A stretch of DNA of 64,000 nucleotides from Catellatospora sp. IY07-71 (lineage in GTDB: Bacteria > Actinomycetota > Actinomycetes > Mycobacteriales > Micromonosporaceae): assembly GCF_018326265.1 (NCBI RefSeq), contig NZ_AP023360.1:5117501-5181500 (forward strand), in the 5' to 3' direction. The notes under the pieces are model-generated. The model worked only from the letters and a program-made list of their open reading frames with translations. It was not told where the DNA came from and made no database searches. Positions 35,181 through 45,800 of the stretch are shown here, piece by piece (the first letter of the stretch is position 1; each line of letters starts with the position of its first letter). Both the position numbers and the translations under genes were made by a program.

Positions 35181-35199
35181 GGAATCTGAAATGCAAGTT
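35181..35199. promoter_or_regulatory. NsrR-type operator before hmp
   Basis: GGAATCTGAAATGCAAGTT is the inverted counterpart of the site before nsrR. It ends just before the hmp ribosome binding site AAGGAG at 35201-35206, so bound NsrR would block hmp expression. Confidence 0.75.
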
Positions 35200-35218
35200 A
35201 AAGGAGACCGCTGCCACC

Positions 35219-36370
35219 ATGCTGTCCACGTCCTCGGCCGGGACCGTCCGCGCCACCCTGCCCGTCGTCGGCGCCGCCATCGGCGACATCACCGCGCTCT
35301 TCTACCAGAAAATGTTCGCGGCCCACCCTGACCTGCTCCGCGACCTCTTCAACCGCGGCAACCAGGCCGCCGGCACGCAGCGCCAAGCGCTGGCCGGCTC
35401 CATCGCCGCCTTCGCCACCTTCTTGCTGGAGCACCCCGACGGGCGTCCGGACGACCTCCTCGCCCGCATCGCACACAAGCACGCCTCCCTCGGCGTCCGC
35501 GCCGACCAGTACGAGATCGTGCACCGGCACCTCTTCGAGGCGATCGTCGAGGTGCTCGGCGAGGCGGTGACCCCGCAGGTCGCGGCCGCCTGGGACGAGG
35601 TCTACTGGCTGATGGCCAACGCCCTGATCTCTCTGGAGGCCCGGCTCTACGACGGCGACGACCAGGTGTTCTCCGAGTGGACGGTCGCGGGCCGAGCGCA
35701 GGAGACCGATGAGGTCGTCACCTTCACCGTGCGGCCCGTCGAGGGCGCCGCCCCGGCGTTCAAGCCGGGCCAGTTCGTCTCCGTGCAAGTCCGGCTCGCC
35801 GACGGTGCACGGCAGATCCGCCAGTACAGCCTTACCGGCGGCGATGCCGAGACGCTGCGCTTCTCCGTCAAGCGCGACGGCGAGGTCTCCACCTGGCTGC
35901 ACGAGCACGCCCCTTCCGGCACCCGGCTGACCATAAGCCGCCCCTTCGGCCACATCGTCCTCGACGAGACCTCCGACCGCCCCCTCGTGCTGGCCTCCGC
36001 GGGCATCGGGATCACCCCGATGGTCGGCATGCTGGAGCTCCTGGCCGCGACCGGCGCCCAGCAGCAGGTGCTCGTCCTGCACGCGGACCGTAACCTCGCG
36101 GCGCACCCGCACCGGGCACATGTGGCCGATCTGGTCGGAAAGCTGGACAAGGCCCGATCCGTCGTCTGGTATGAGGACCCGGACCGCGGCGACGACGCTC
36201 TTCCCGGCCGGATGGACCTCGCCGGCGTCCCGGTCCCCGCTGATGCGGTCGCATACCTGTGCGGGCCGACGCCCTTCATGCGCGGCGTCCGCGAGCAACT
36301 GCTCCGGGTGGGCGTGTCCGCTGCCGACATCCACTACGAGTCTTTCGGCCCGGACCTCGGGCTGTCCTGA
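35219..36370 (+). CDS. hmp: Flavohaemoglobin (nitric oxide dioxygenase) Hmp
   Basis: ATG 35219 follows AAGGAGACC; the product is 383 residues. The globin domain has the distal Tyr29 (ALFYQKMF) and the proximal His88 in AHKHASLGV. The FAD-binding part has RQYSLTG and the NAD(P)H site has ASAGIGITPMVGML, ending with YLCGPTPFM and IHYESFGPD. The enzyme turns nitric oxide and oxygen into nitrate using NAD(P)H, in the cytoplasm. It is expressed with or beside NsrR, which represses it until nitric oxide appears. Confidence 0.95.
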   Translation: MLSTSSAGTVRATLPVVGAAIGDITALFYQKMFAAHPDLLRDLFNRGNQAAGTQRQALAGSIAAFATFLLEHPDGRPDDLLARIAHKHASLGVRADQYEIVHRHLFEAIVEVLGEAVTPQVAAAWDEVYWLMANALISLEARLYDGDDQVFSEWTVAGRAQETDEVVTFTVRPVEGAAPAFKPGQFVSVQVRLADGARQIRQYSLTGGDAETLRFSVKRDGEVSTWLHEHAPSGTRLTISRPFGHIVLDETSDRPLVLASAGIGITPMVGMLELLAATGAQQQVLVLHADRNLAAHPHRAHVADLVGKLDKARSVVWYEDPDRGDDALPGRMDLAGVPVPADAVAYLCGPTPFMRGVREQLLRVGVSAADIHYESFGPDLGLS

Positions 36371-36414
36371 CCGCACTGTCCCGACGGACGGCCACCGACT
36401 ACGTTGACGGCAAC

Positions 36415-36446
36415 GGCCACTGCTGGGCGCGACCCTGGCAGTGGCC
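36415..36446 (+). terminator. Terminator after hmp
   Basis: GGCCACTG at 36415-36422 pairs with CAGTGGCC at 36439-36446, 45 bases after the hmp stop. Confidence 0.65.
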
Positions 36447-36560
36447 GGTCGGAACCGGCCCGCAGCAGTGCCACAGTGCGACGGGCTGTGCACGCTATGG
36501 TGCGATGTGGACGCTCCCGATACTGTTCAGTGACGCTGTCGGGGAGGTCGGTGCGGTCAC

Positions 36561-37624
36561 ATGTTCCTGGGACGGATCGGCCGCGCCGCGCGGGTGTTCC
36601 TCGCGCAGACGCTGCGGCCCAAGACGCTGGCCGTGCTGGCCGGGCTGTCCGTGCTCTCCCTGGCGCTGCTGCACGCGGCGCGCGGCATACCGCAGTACGC
36701 CGAGAATCTCGCGCTGAACATGGGAGCGGAACTCGTCGGCGCGATCGTGATCTTCTTCGCGGTCACGCCGATCGTGCGCCGGGCGCAGCAGGGACGGGTC
36801 CACGAGCACCGGCGCCTGGACTACGAGTGGTACACCGACCAGATCACCGGCGCGCGGACGCTGGTGCGCGTGCTCGACACCTTCTCGGGTCTGTTCTCCC
36901 GCCCCGTCGACCAGCGCTTCTTCCGCGCCGCCACGGCCCTGGTGCGCCGCCGCGTGCCCATCCAGGTGCTGCTCATGGACCCCGACTCCCTCGCCGCCGA
37001 GCAGCGCACCGAGGAACTGCAGGGGCACAGCGACGTCAGGCTGGAGATCCTGCGCAACATCCGCCGGCTCGAGGCGTACCGCCAGGGTCTGGACCCGGAC
37101 CTGCGGCAGCACTTCGAGGTCCGGCTCTACGCCGCGTCGGCGTCGGTGACGATCTACCGGTGGGACAGCCGCATGCTGGTCTCGTTCCTGCCGCTGGGCC
37201 GCCTTTCGGGTGACACGGCGCAGCTCGAGGTGTCGAGCGAATCGCCGCTGGGCACCTTCGTGGGGAGCGCTTCGACGACCTGTGGCGTCACGGCACGCCC
37301 ATCGAGGACCACGTCGCGCTGCACATCACCGTCATGGACAGCACGGGATCCCGGGACTACGTCGCCAGGTTCGTCGTGCTCGATGACGAGCATTACATCG
37401 CCGACCCGCGCATCATCGCGCACCTGGCCCGGCACCGCGACGGCACGATCACGGCTCGCCTGGCCAAAGTGCCCTCTCAGGTGTACGCATTGCATATCGT
37501 GGCGGAGGAGTCCGACGTCATGTCGGACCTCAACGCGAACTTCCTTGCGAAATATGAACGACCAGGTGCGGCGTTCGTCCGGCTGGTGCCGGATCCCACG
37601 CCTACGAGGAGTGACCCGATATAA
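36561..37624 (+). pseudogene. Membrane/PLD-like protein gene with a frameshift
   Basis: From ATG 36561 the frame encodes an N-terminal hydrophobic part (LAVLAGLSVLSLALLHAA, then ELVGAIVIFFAVTPIV) and a cytoplasmic region with ALVRRRVPIQVLLMDPDSLAAEQR, as in DUF5919/PLD-like proteins. Near 37261-37266 (GTGGGGAGC) the sense frame ends. Protein-like text resumes in the -1 frame as GERFDDLWRHGTPIEDHVAL and runs to the stop at 37622-37624. One missing base would restore a protein of about 354 residues. It may be a pseudogene, a sequencing error or a programmed shift. The radical SAM gene starts only 5 bases after this stop. Confidence 0.7.
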
Positions 37625-37629
37625 CTGGC

Positions 37630-38901
37630 ATGTTCCGTGCGCTCACCAGCCGGCAGCTGGACCCGCTGCTGAAGGAGCGCACCGGCCTCGACGAGGAGGA
37701 CCGACGGCAGCGCCGCGGCATCGCCGCCGTGCTGCCGTTCCGGGTCAACGATCATGTGATCAACGAGCTGATCGACTGGGATCGGGTGCCCGACGACCCG
37801 ATCTTCCAGCTGACCTTTCCGCAACCCGGCATGCTGGCCGCCCCCGACCTCGCCCGGATGACCGGCCTGCTGCGGGACGGAGCGCCCGAGCAGCACCTGC
37901 GCGCCGCCGCCAACGAGATCCGCTCACGTCTCAACCCGCATCCGGCCAACCAGACCGACCTCAACGAGCCCGTCTTCCAGGGCCGCCGGCTGCGCGGGCT
38001 GCAGCACAAGTACCGCGAGACGGTACTGCTGTTCCCGCGCCAGGGACAGACCTGCCACGCCTACTGCACCTACTGCTTCCGCTGGCCGCAGTTCGTCGGC
38101 GAGCCGGACCTGCGCATCGCCACCGACGACATGGACTCGGTCGTCGCCTACCTGCGCGCACACCCGCAGGTGACCAACGTGCTCATCACCGGCGGTGATC
38201 CGCTCGTGATGAGCGCCGAGGTGCTGCGGCGCCAGCTGGAGCCGCTGCTGCGCATCCCCTCGATCGAGGCGATCCGGATCGGCACCAAGGCACTGGCCTA
38301 CTGGCCGCATCGCTTCACCGGCGACCCGGACGCAGACGACCTGCTGCGCCTGTTCGAGCAGGTGACGGCAGCCGGCCGCCACCTGGCGGTCATGGCCCAC
38401 TTCTCACATCCGCGTGAACTCGCGCCCCGGGTCACGCGTCAGGCGATCAGCCGGATCCTCGCCACGGGTGCGGTCATCCGCTGCCAGGCGCCGGTCATCC
38501 GGGGCGTCAACGACGACGCCGCGGTATGGGCTGAGCTGTGGCGGGAGACGACCCGGCTCGGCATGATCCCGTACTACCTGTTCATCGAACGTGACACCGG
38601 GCCGCAGCACTACTTCGGGGTGCCGCTCGCACGGGCGTACGAGATCTACCGGGACGCGTTCGCGCAGGTCCCCGGACTGGCCCGGACCGCCAGGGGTCCG
38701 GTCGCCTCGGCGTCGCCCGGCAAGATCTGCATCGACGGCATCGTGGAACTCGCGGGGGAGCGGGTCTTCGCACTGCGCTACCTGCAGGCCCGCGACCCGG
38801 CGCTGGTCGGGCGGCCGTTCTTCGCGCGGTTCGACCCGGACGCGCTCTGGGTCACCGACCTCAAACCGGCGTTCGGCGCGGTCGAGCTGACTCCAGCCTG
38901 A
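37630..38901 (+). CDS. Lysine-2,3-aminomutase-like radical SAM enzyme
   Basis: The product is 423 residues. The radical SAM cluster motif CHAYCTYC gives Cys142, Cys146 and Cys149. A GGDPLVMS loop for S-adenosylmethionine follows, and the PLP Lys is probably Lys365 in SASPGKICIDG. Family members move an amino group on lysine or a related amino acid, forming beta-amino acids. The GGGGKxP text around the PLP lysine of true KamA is replaced here, so the substrate may differ. It lies 5 bases after the membrane/PLD-like gene and is probably cotranscribed. Confidence 0.85.
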   Translation: MFRALTSRQLDPLLKERTGLDEEDRRQRRGIAAVLPFRVNDHVINELIDWDRVPDDPIFQLTFPQPGMLAAPDLARMTGLLRDGAPEQHLRAAANEIRSRLNPHPANQTDLNEPVFQGRRLRGLQHKYRETVLLFPRQGQTCHAYCTYCFRWPQFVGEPDLRIATDDMDSVVAYLRAHPQVTNVLITGGDPLVMSAEVLRRQLEPLLRIPSIEAIRIGTKALAYWPHRFTGDPDADDLLRLFEQVTAAGRHLAVMAHFSHPRELAPRVTRQAISRILATGAVIRCQAPVIRGVNDDAAVWAELWRETTRLGMIPYYLFIERDTGPQHYFGVPLARAYEIYRDAFAQVPGLARTARGPVASASPGKICIDGIVELAGERVFALRYLQARDPALVGRPFFARFDPDALWVTDLKPAFGAVELTPA

Positions 38902-39001
38902 CCTGCGCCGGTTGCCGGACTCGGCCTGGCCGCCCCCGTGCCATCGGCACCCGGCCCGAGCAGGCCTTGTCCCTGTTGCACGCATCACCTCTAATGTGGC
39001 C

Positions 39002-39682
39002 ATGCAGAGCGATCCGACACCGATCATCGTGCTGGTCGTCATCGCGGTGATCGCGGTGGCCGTCGTATCGGCCGCGGTCGGCCGGGCGCGGGACCGCCGC
39101 TACGTGGAAGGGGTCGCGTCCTGGGCGGCCTCGCTGGGCTGGCGCTACCGCGAGGGCGGCGGCGGCACCTGGACCAGCCGACTGCCCCGAGGCGTACGGT
39201 CCGGCGTGCGGCTGCTGGTCGAGGGCAGCCGCGACGGGTTTCCCGTCACCGTGGCGCACTACTGGTGGGAGACCCGGGAGCAGCGCACCCGGCAGGAGAA
39301 CGGGCACACCAGGTGGGAGACCGTGACGGTCCATCACGCCGCGACCGTGCACGTGGTGCACCTGCCCGCCCAGCAGCCGACCGTGGCGGTGAACCCTCGC
39401 GGCCTGGGCTCGAAGATGGCACGTGGGCTGGGGCTGTCGGGCGTGGTCGAGGTGGGGGTCGAGGAGTTCGACCGCAGGTTCCGGGTCGACACCCAAGATC
39501 CGGCCGGGCGGGCGCTGATCACTGCGGCGCTGATCCAGGCGCACATCGCGGGTGCCGTGCCGGTGTGGAGCGTGGACGGCCGTGACCTGATCGGCGTGCA
39601 GAACCACGCGCTGAAGACCGACACCGTTCTTCCGTTCCTGGACAGCCTGCTGCGCGTGGCGAAGCTGCTGGCCGCGACCTGA
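39002..39682 (+). CDS. Membrane-anchored protein of unknown function
   Basis: ATG 39002 gives 226 residues. One transmembrane segment near the start (PIIVLVVIAVIAVAVVSAAV) is followed by a soluble domain with TWTSRLPRGVRSGVR, HYWWETREQRTRQENG and EFDRRFRVDTQDPAGRALIT. This layout resembles small DUF3137-like or membrane-linked domains of actinomycetes, not identified further. It is the only gene between the radical SAM enzyme and the giant secreted protein. Confidence 0.65.
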   Translation: MQSDPTPIIVLVVIAVIAVAVVSAAVGRARDRRYVEGVASWAASLGWRYREGGGGTWTSRLPRGVRSGVRLLVEGSRDGFPVTVAHYWWETREQRTRQENGHTRWETVTVHHAATVHVVHLPAQQPTVAVNPRGLGSKMARGLGLSGVVEVGVEEFDRRFRVDTQDPAGRALITAALIQAHIAGAVPVWSVDGRDLIGVQNHALKTDTVLPFLDSLLRVAKLLAAT

Positions 39683-39867
39683 AGCGGCGTGTCCCTGCCG
39701 CATCCCCGGCGTGCCGGCCGTCTCGGGGTGGCCAGGCGAAACCGCACTCCAGGTTCGCGGAGCCGCCCTGATAGCACCAAAGTGGACTGAAGTGGAGAAG
39801 TCGATCACCCATTGTGGAGACGATCATCCGGTCTGTAGGGTGCTGCCAATTCACGGAGGGGAATGGC

Positions 39868-42800
39868 ATGGCGCGCCGTCGGATCAGAAGTCTGTCGATG
39901 ACCATCGCGATGGCGTTGGCCGTGGGAACCGGATTGGCGGGACCGGCGGCAGCCGACGACCCGGTGACCGTGGACGCGATCACGCCGCGGGTGACCGCCG
40001 CGTCCGGCACGCTCAGCATCAGCGGTCGCGGTTTCTCGACGACCCCGTCCGACAACCTCGTACGGCTCAACGGCACCGCCCTGACCGTGACCGCGGCCAC
40101 CGAGCAGCTGCTGGAGGTCGGCGTCCCGGCCGGTGCCACGTCCGGCCCGATCACCGTGCAGAGCCCCACGGGTGCCGCGACGTCCGCAGTGGACGTGTAC
40201 GTCCCACCGGCCGCATTCACCCCGGCACAGGTGGAGACCTACCAGCGGATCGCGTCCGGGACGCCGGCCACCGCCACGGTCGCCACCGCGGGCAACATCT
40301 CCCTGCTGACCGTGGCGGGCCAGGCGGGTCGCCGGCTGAGCATCAAGCTGGCGTCCAGCACCTTCGGGACACTGACGAGCAGCGCCCGGATCTCGGTCTA
40401 CCGGCCCGACGGGACCGCCCTGCTGGCCGCGACCGGCTTCGGCTCCAGCGGCATCTTCATCGAGCCGCTCGCCCTGCCGTCCGACGGCACCTACCAGATC
40501 CTGATCGACCCGCAGAACACGGCGGTGGGGCAGGTCGCCGTCACCGCCTACGACCTGCCGGCCGACCAGGTCCTCGCGCTGACGCCGGGCACGCCCGTCA
40601 CCATGTCGGCGACCGTGCCGGGAGCCAACGCCACGGCCACGTTCACCGGCGTGGCCGGGCAGCGGGTGGCGTTGCAGGGTTCGGGCGGCACCTTCACCTC
40701 GTCGAGCCACGCGCTGCTGTCGATCCGCAGACCGGACGGCACGGTACTGGTGTCCGGCACGTCCTGCGGCACGTCCTGCTGGATCGACACCAAGACCCTG
40801 CCGGCCGACGGCGTCTACACGGTCCTGCTGGACGCGCAGTCCACGAACGTCGGCTCCCTCACCGTGAAACTGACCGACGTCCCGCCGGACCAGGCCCACA
40901 CCCTGACCCCGGCGAGCACGCTGACCCTGACCACGAGCGCCGGGCAGAACGCGGTCGCGACCTTCCCCGGCACCGCAGGCGAGCGCGTCGCGCTGCGGTT
41001 CACCGGCGGCACGTACGGATCCCTGACCAACGCGACCGTCAGCCTCGCCAAACCCGACGGCACCACCCTGGTGTCCAGCACCTACTGCGGCACCTCCTGC
41101 TGGATCGACACCAAGACCCTGCCCGCCGACGGCGTCTACACGCTGCTGCTCGACCCGCAGACCTGGTACACCGGATCGCTGACCGCCGAGCTGTTCCTGG
41201 TGCCCGCCGACGGCGCATACCAGCTGATCCACGGCACGCCGGTGACGATCACCACTACGGCAGGGCAGAACGCCGTCGCGACCTTCCCCGGGACCGCCGG
41301 CGGGCGGGTGGCGCTGCGGTTCACCGGCGGCACCTACGGCTCGTCGTCCTACCTGCAGCTGGTCCTGCGCAAGCCCGACGGCACGAACCTGGTGTCCACC
41401 ACCTACTGCGGCACCTCCTGCTGGATCGACACCAAGACCCTGCCCGCCGACGGTGTCTACACCGTGGTGCTCGACGCGCAGAGCTGGAACACGGGCTCGC
41501 TGACCGCGCAGCTGTTCACCGTCGTAGACCCGGTAGTGGCGGCGGCCGTGGGCGGCCCCGCGGTCGCGGTGACCACGACGACGCCGGGCCAGAACGCGAC
41601 GGTCACCTTCCCGGCCACCGCCGGGCAGCGGGTCAGCGTCCAGCTCAGCGGCAGCACCTACGGCACCAGTTCGTCCAGCGTGTCGGCCGCGTTGCGCAAC
41701 CCCGACGGCAGCACCCTGCTCGCCGCGGCGGGGGTGGGCTCGGGTGGCCTGCTGCTGGGACCGGTGACCATCGGCGCCGGCGGCACGCACACCGTCGTCC
41801 TCGACCCGGCCAACGACCTGGTCGGCGCGCTGACGGTCCTGGTCTCCGACGTCGCCGACGCCACCGCGCAGACGACCGCCGGTGCCGGGCCGGTCACCGT
41901 GGGGACCACCTCGCCGGGCCAGAACGCCCGGGTGAGTTTCCCAGCGGCCGACGGCGACCGGGTCGCCGTCCGCGTCAGCGCCAGCACCTACGGCTCCGGC
42001 TCGTCGAACCTGCAGGTGTCGGTGCTGCGCCCCGACGGCACCGTGCTGGTCCCGGCCACCGGTGTGGGCAGCTCGGGGGCGTTCATCGACGCCCGCGTGC
42101 TGTCCGGCGGGGGCACATACCAGATCCTGGTCGATCCGCAGGGCGCCGTCGTCGGCTCGGTCCAGGTCGAGGTCATCGCCGTGCCCGCCGACACCAGCGC
42201 CGAGATCCCGCTCGACGGCACCACCGTCCGCGCCGCGACGACGGTCGCCGGCCAGAACGCGGCCCTGACCTTCCCGGGCGAGGCCGGCCAGCGCGTCAGC
42301 ATCCGGTTCGCCAACGGCTCCGGCTCGGTCTACGCGACCGTCACCGGCCCCGACGGCACCGTCCTGAAGGCACGCTGGTCGGTCGGCGCGGCCGACTTCA
42401 CCGAACCGCTGACCCTGCCCGCGAGCGGGCAGTACCGGATCCTGCTCGACCCCAGCACGGCAGCGCTCGGCGTCATGGACGTGCAGGCCTGGCTGCTGGC
42501 CGCCGACCCGACCGCGGCCGCCGTCCTCGGCGGCGACCCGGCGACGGTCACCATCACGGCTCCCGGCCAGAACGCCACCGTCACCGTCGACGGCACCGCC
42601 GGCACCCGGCTGAGCCTGCGCCTGTCGGGCACCGTCGGCGTGTACGCCACCGTCAAGAAGCCCGACGGCACCGATCTCAAGGCCCGCTGGTACGCCAGCA
42701 CCAGTGACTTCGCCGACCCGCTGCCGCTGCCGGTCACCGGCACCTACACGGTCGTGCTCGACCCGCTCACCACCAACGTCGGCACCACCTCGGTACAGGC

Positions 42801-45800
42801 CTACGACGTGCCCGCCGACCCGGTCCACACCGCCACGCTGGACGGCACGCCGGTGACCGCCACGGTGGCCGTGCCCGGCCAGAACGCCGCCGTCACCTTC
42901 GACGGCACCGCCGGGCAGCGCGTCTCCCTGCAGACGACCAGCCCGATGACCGTCTACGCCACCATCCGCAAGCCCGACGGCACCGACCTGAAGGCGCGCT
43001 GGTCGGTCGGGCAGAGCAGCTTCCTCGACCCGCTCACCCTGCCCGCCACCGGCACGTACACGCTGCTGCTCGACCCGAACCTGCACCATGTCGGCGACCT
43101 CACCGCCCGGCTGTGGTCCGTGCCGGCCGACCTGGCCGGCACCGCGACCCTCGACGGCAGCCCGCACACCGTCTCGATCGGCGTGCCCGGCCAGAACGCG
43201 CAGCTCGCCTTCACCGGGCAGGCCGGCCACCGGGTATACGTGCAGGCCGAGACGGTCGGCACCTTCACCGGCTCGGTCAAGGTCAGCGTCCGCGACGCGG
43301 CGAACACGACCCTCGGCTCGGCGACGGTCTCGGCCAGCGGGGCGGTGTTCGTCGGCCCGGTCGCCTACGCCGCGACCGGCGGCCACACCATCGTCGTGGA
43401 CCCGCAGGGCGCCACCACCGGCGCCGTGCGGATCAGGGTCTGGGACGCCACCAGCGCCTCGGCCGCCGAAGCCGCCGTCGGCGGCGAAGCCGTCACCGTC
43501 ACCACGCAGACCCCCGGCCAGGCCGGCCTGGCGACGTTCACCGGCACCGCCGGGCAGCGCGTGTCGATCACCGTCACGGGTGCTGCGTACCTGGCGGGCG
43601 GCGTGCAGCAGATGTACGACGCCGCGCTGCTCGGACCGTCCGGCAGCAGCATCGCCACCAAGTCGGCGAGCTCCCCGGCCAGTGCGCTGCTGGGCGCTGT
43701 CGTGCTGCCCGCCGACGGCGCCTACACCGTGCGGGTCCTGCCGCGCGGGCTGGGCGTCGGCACCGCACAGGTGCGGGTGCACGCGGTCCCCGCCGACGTG
43801 GCGCTGGCCGGGGCGATCGGCGGCGGCCCCGTCTCCGCCGCGCTGACCGCGCCGGGCGCCGCCGCCGTCATCACGTTCACCGCCACCGCCGGACAGTCGA
43901 TCATCACCGACGTCTACGCGGGCCCCGCCCCGCTGAACATCGTCGTCACCCGGCCCGACGGCACCACCGAGTGCAGCAGCACCTCGCTCAGCCTCACCGC
44001 CGTCATGATGTGCACCGCCCGGCAGAGCGGCGAGCACCGCCTGCGGTTCACTCCCGCCACCGTCGACACCGGCACCTGGAGCGTGGAGCTGGTAGACCTC
44101 ATCGGCACCCCGGCCGTGCCCGCGGCCGCGGAATGGTCCGGCGCGGACGTCTCGCTCAGCTGGAAGACGTTCACGCAGGTGAGCCTCGCCGGATACGCGG
44201 TCGTGCTCGACGGCAGCCCCGGCACCGACCCGGGCAGCACCGTCACCCAGGTCGCCGACAGCCTCTCGGCGAGGCTCCCCGACGGGCTGCACTACCTGCA
44301 CGTACGCGCCGTCGCGACGACCGGCCTGGCCGGGCCGGCGGCCCACATCACCGTCAAGGTCGACGCGACCGCCCCGGTGATGACTGGTATCCAGGTGCCC
44401 AGCCACCCCGACCCGGACGTGGCGACCGCCTCGCTGACTGTTCAGGCCCTGTTCACCGCGTCGGACACCGCCGCCGGGGTGGCAGGATATGCCGTGTCGG
44501 TCACCCGCGGCCCCGACGACGAGCCGCTCGGCGCGGCCGACGCCGAGGCCGCGCACACCCTCACGCTGGCCGGGGAAGGCACCTGGTACCTGCACGTGGC
44601 CGCGGTCGACAGGGCGGGCAACCGCGGCACACCGATGCACCGCAGGCTCACCGTCGACCTGCCGCCCAGCGCACCGCACATCGCCAGCTCCACCCATCCC
44701 GTGCCGGGCACCGTGTACCCGGGACAGGACTTCGTGGCGACCTGGACCTCCGGCCCGGCCGACGCGGCCCGGTGGGCGGCGGTGCTCGACGGCGACCCGC
44801 AGACGGTGCCCGGCACCGCCGCCACGACCGCGCAGAACCGGTTCGGCGGGCGGCTGGCGGCGGGGGAGTGGTGGCTGCACGTACGCGGCATCGACGCGGC
44901 CGGTACGGCGGGACAGACCGCCCACTTCCGGGTCGTCGTCGCGCCGCGGCCGGTCGCGTTCCAGCAGCCGCTGCCCGGCCGCGCCGTCTGGGGCACGGCC
45001 GCTGTCGCGATCACCTGCCCCGGCGGCGGCCCGCTGGTCGTCGAGGCCCGCACCGCCGGCGGCGCCTGGCAGCAGGTCGGGTCGGCGGCCGTGGACGGCG
45101 CCGCCTGCCGGACGTCGTGGGACACGACCGCCGCGGCCTGGCCCGACGGCCGGTACGAGCTGCGTGCCCGCGACGGCGACGAGGTGGTGGCCGACGGCGT
45201 CGCGGTGACCGTCGCCAACGGCTCGGACGTACTGCAGCGACTGGAGTACGACTACGCGGCCGGGGCGCTGGAGCTGACGGACTACGTGCGGTTCAGCCTG
45301 TATGCGGTGGTGCAGCCGGGCACGGTGCCCGCCGTCTACACCACCGGGGCGGTGCCCGCCGAGCACGCGGCCGGTGCCCGCGCGGCGCTGGTCGGCCTGT
45401 TCGCCGACCTTCCCGCGGCCGCACAGCAGGAACTGTCGGCGTGGATGTCGCCGGTGCCGCTCGCCGACCCGCAGGGCGCGGCCGGGCGCCGGTCGGTGCT
45501 GCGGGCGGCCGGCGGCAACCCCGACTGCACCATTCCGGTGGTGTTCGGCGAGCTGCAGGCCGACTGCCGCGCCTACGGCGACAACTTCTCCGTCTACTAC
45601 AAGTCCAGCAGCTTCGACGGCGCCGACCAGGAGCGGCCGCGCTACGTCCAGGACGCGCTGGACACCCTGGAGAGCAGCCGCACGTTCTACGTCGACGAGC
45701 TGGGCTACCGGGCACCCGGCCGGATCTACGCGGTGATGCACCCGTCGGCGACGTCGTTCAGCGGCGGGCTGTCACTGCCGCCGTTCCCGGGCTGCAACTG

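Noticed and set aside
40750-41460. CRISPR-like array from regularly spaced repeats
   Set aside because: The repeats lie in one reading frame of a large gene and encode protein modules; spacing is about 320 bases and the spacers are coding.
39805-45741. Very long open frame on the minus strand opposite the giant secreted protein
   Set aside because: It runs exactly antisense to a gene with clear domains and reads as Arg/Gly/Val-rich text with no motifs. In DNA of this GC content such shadow frames are expected.
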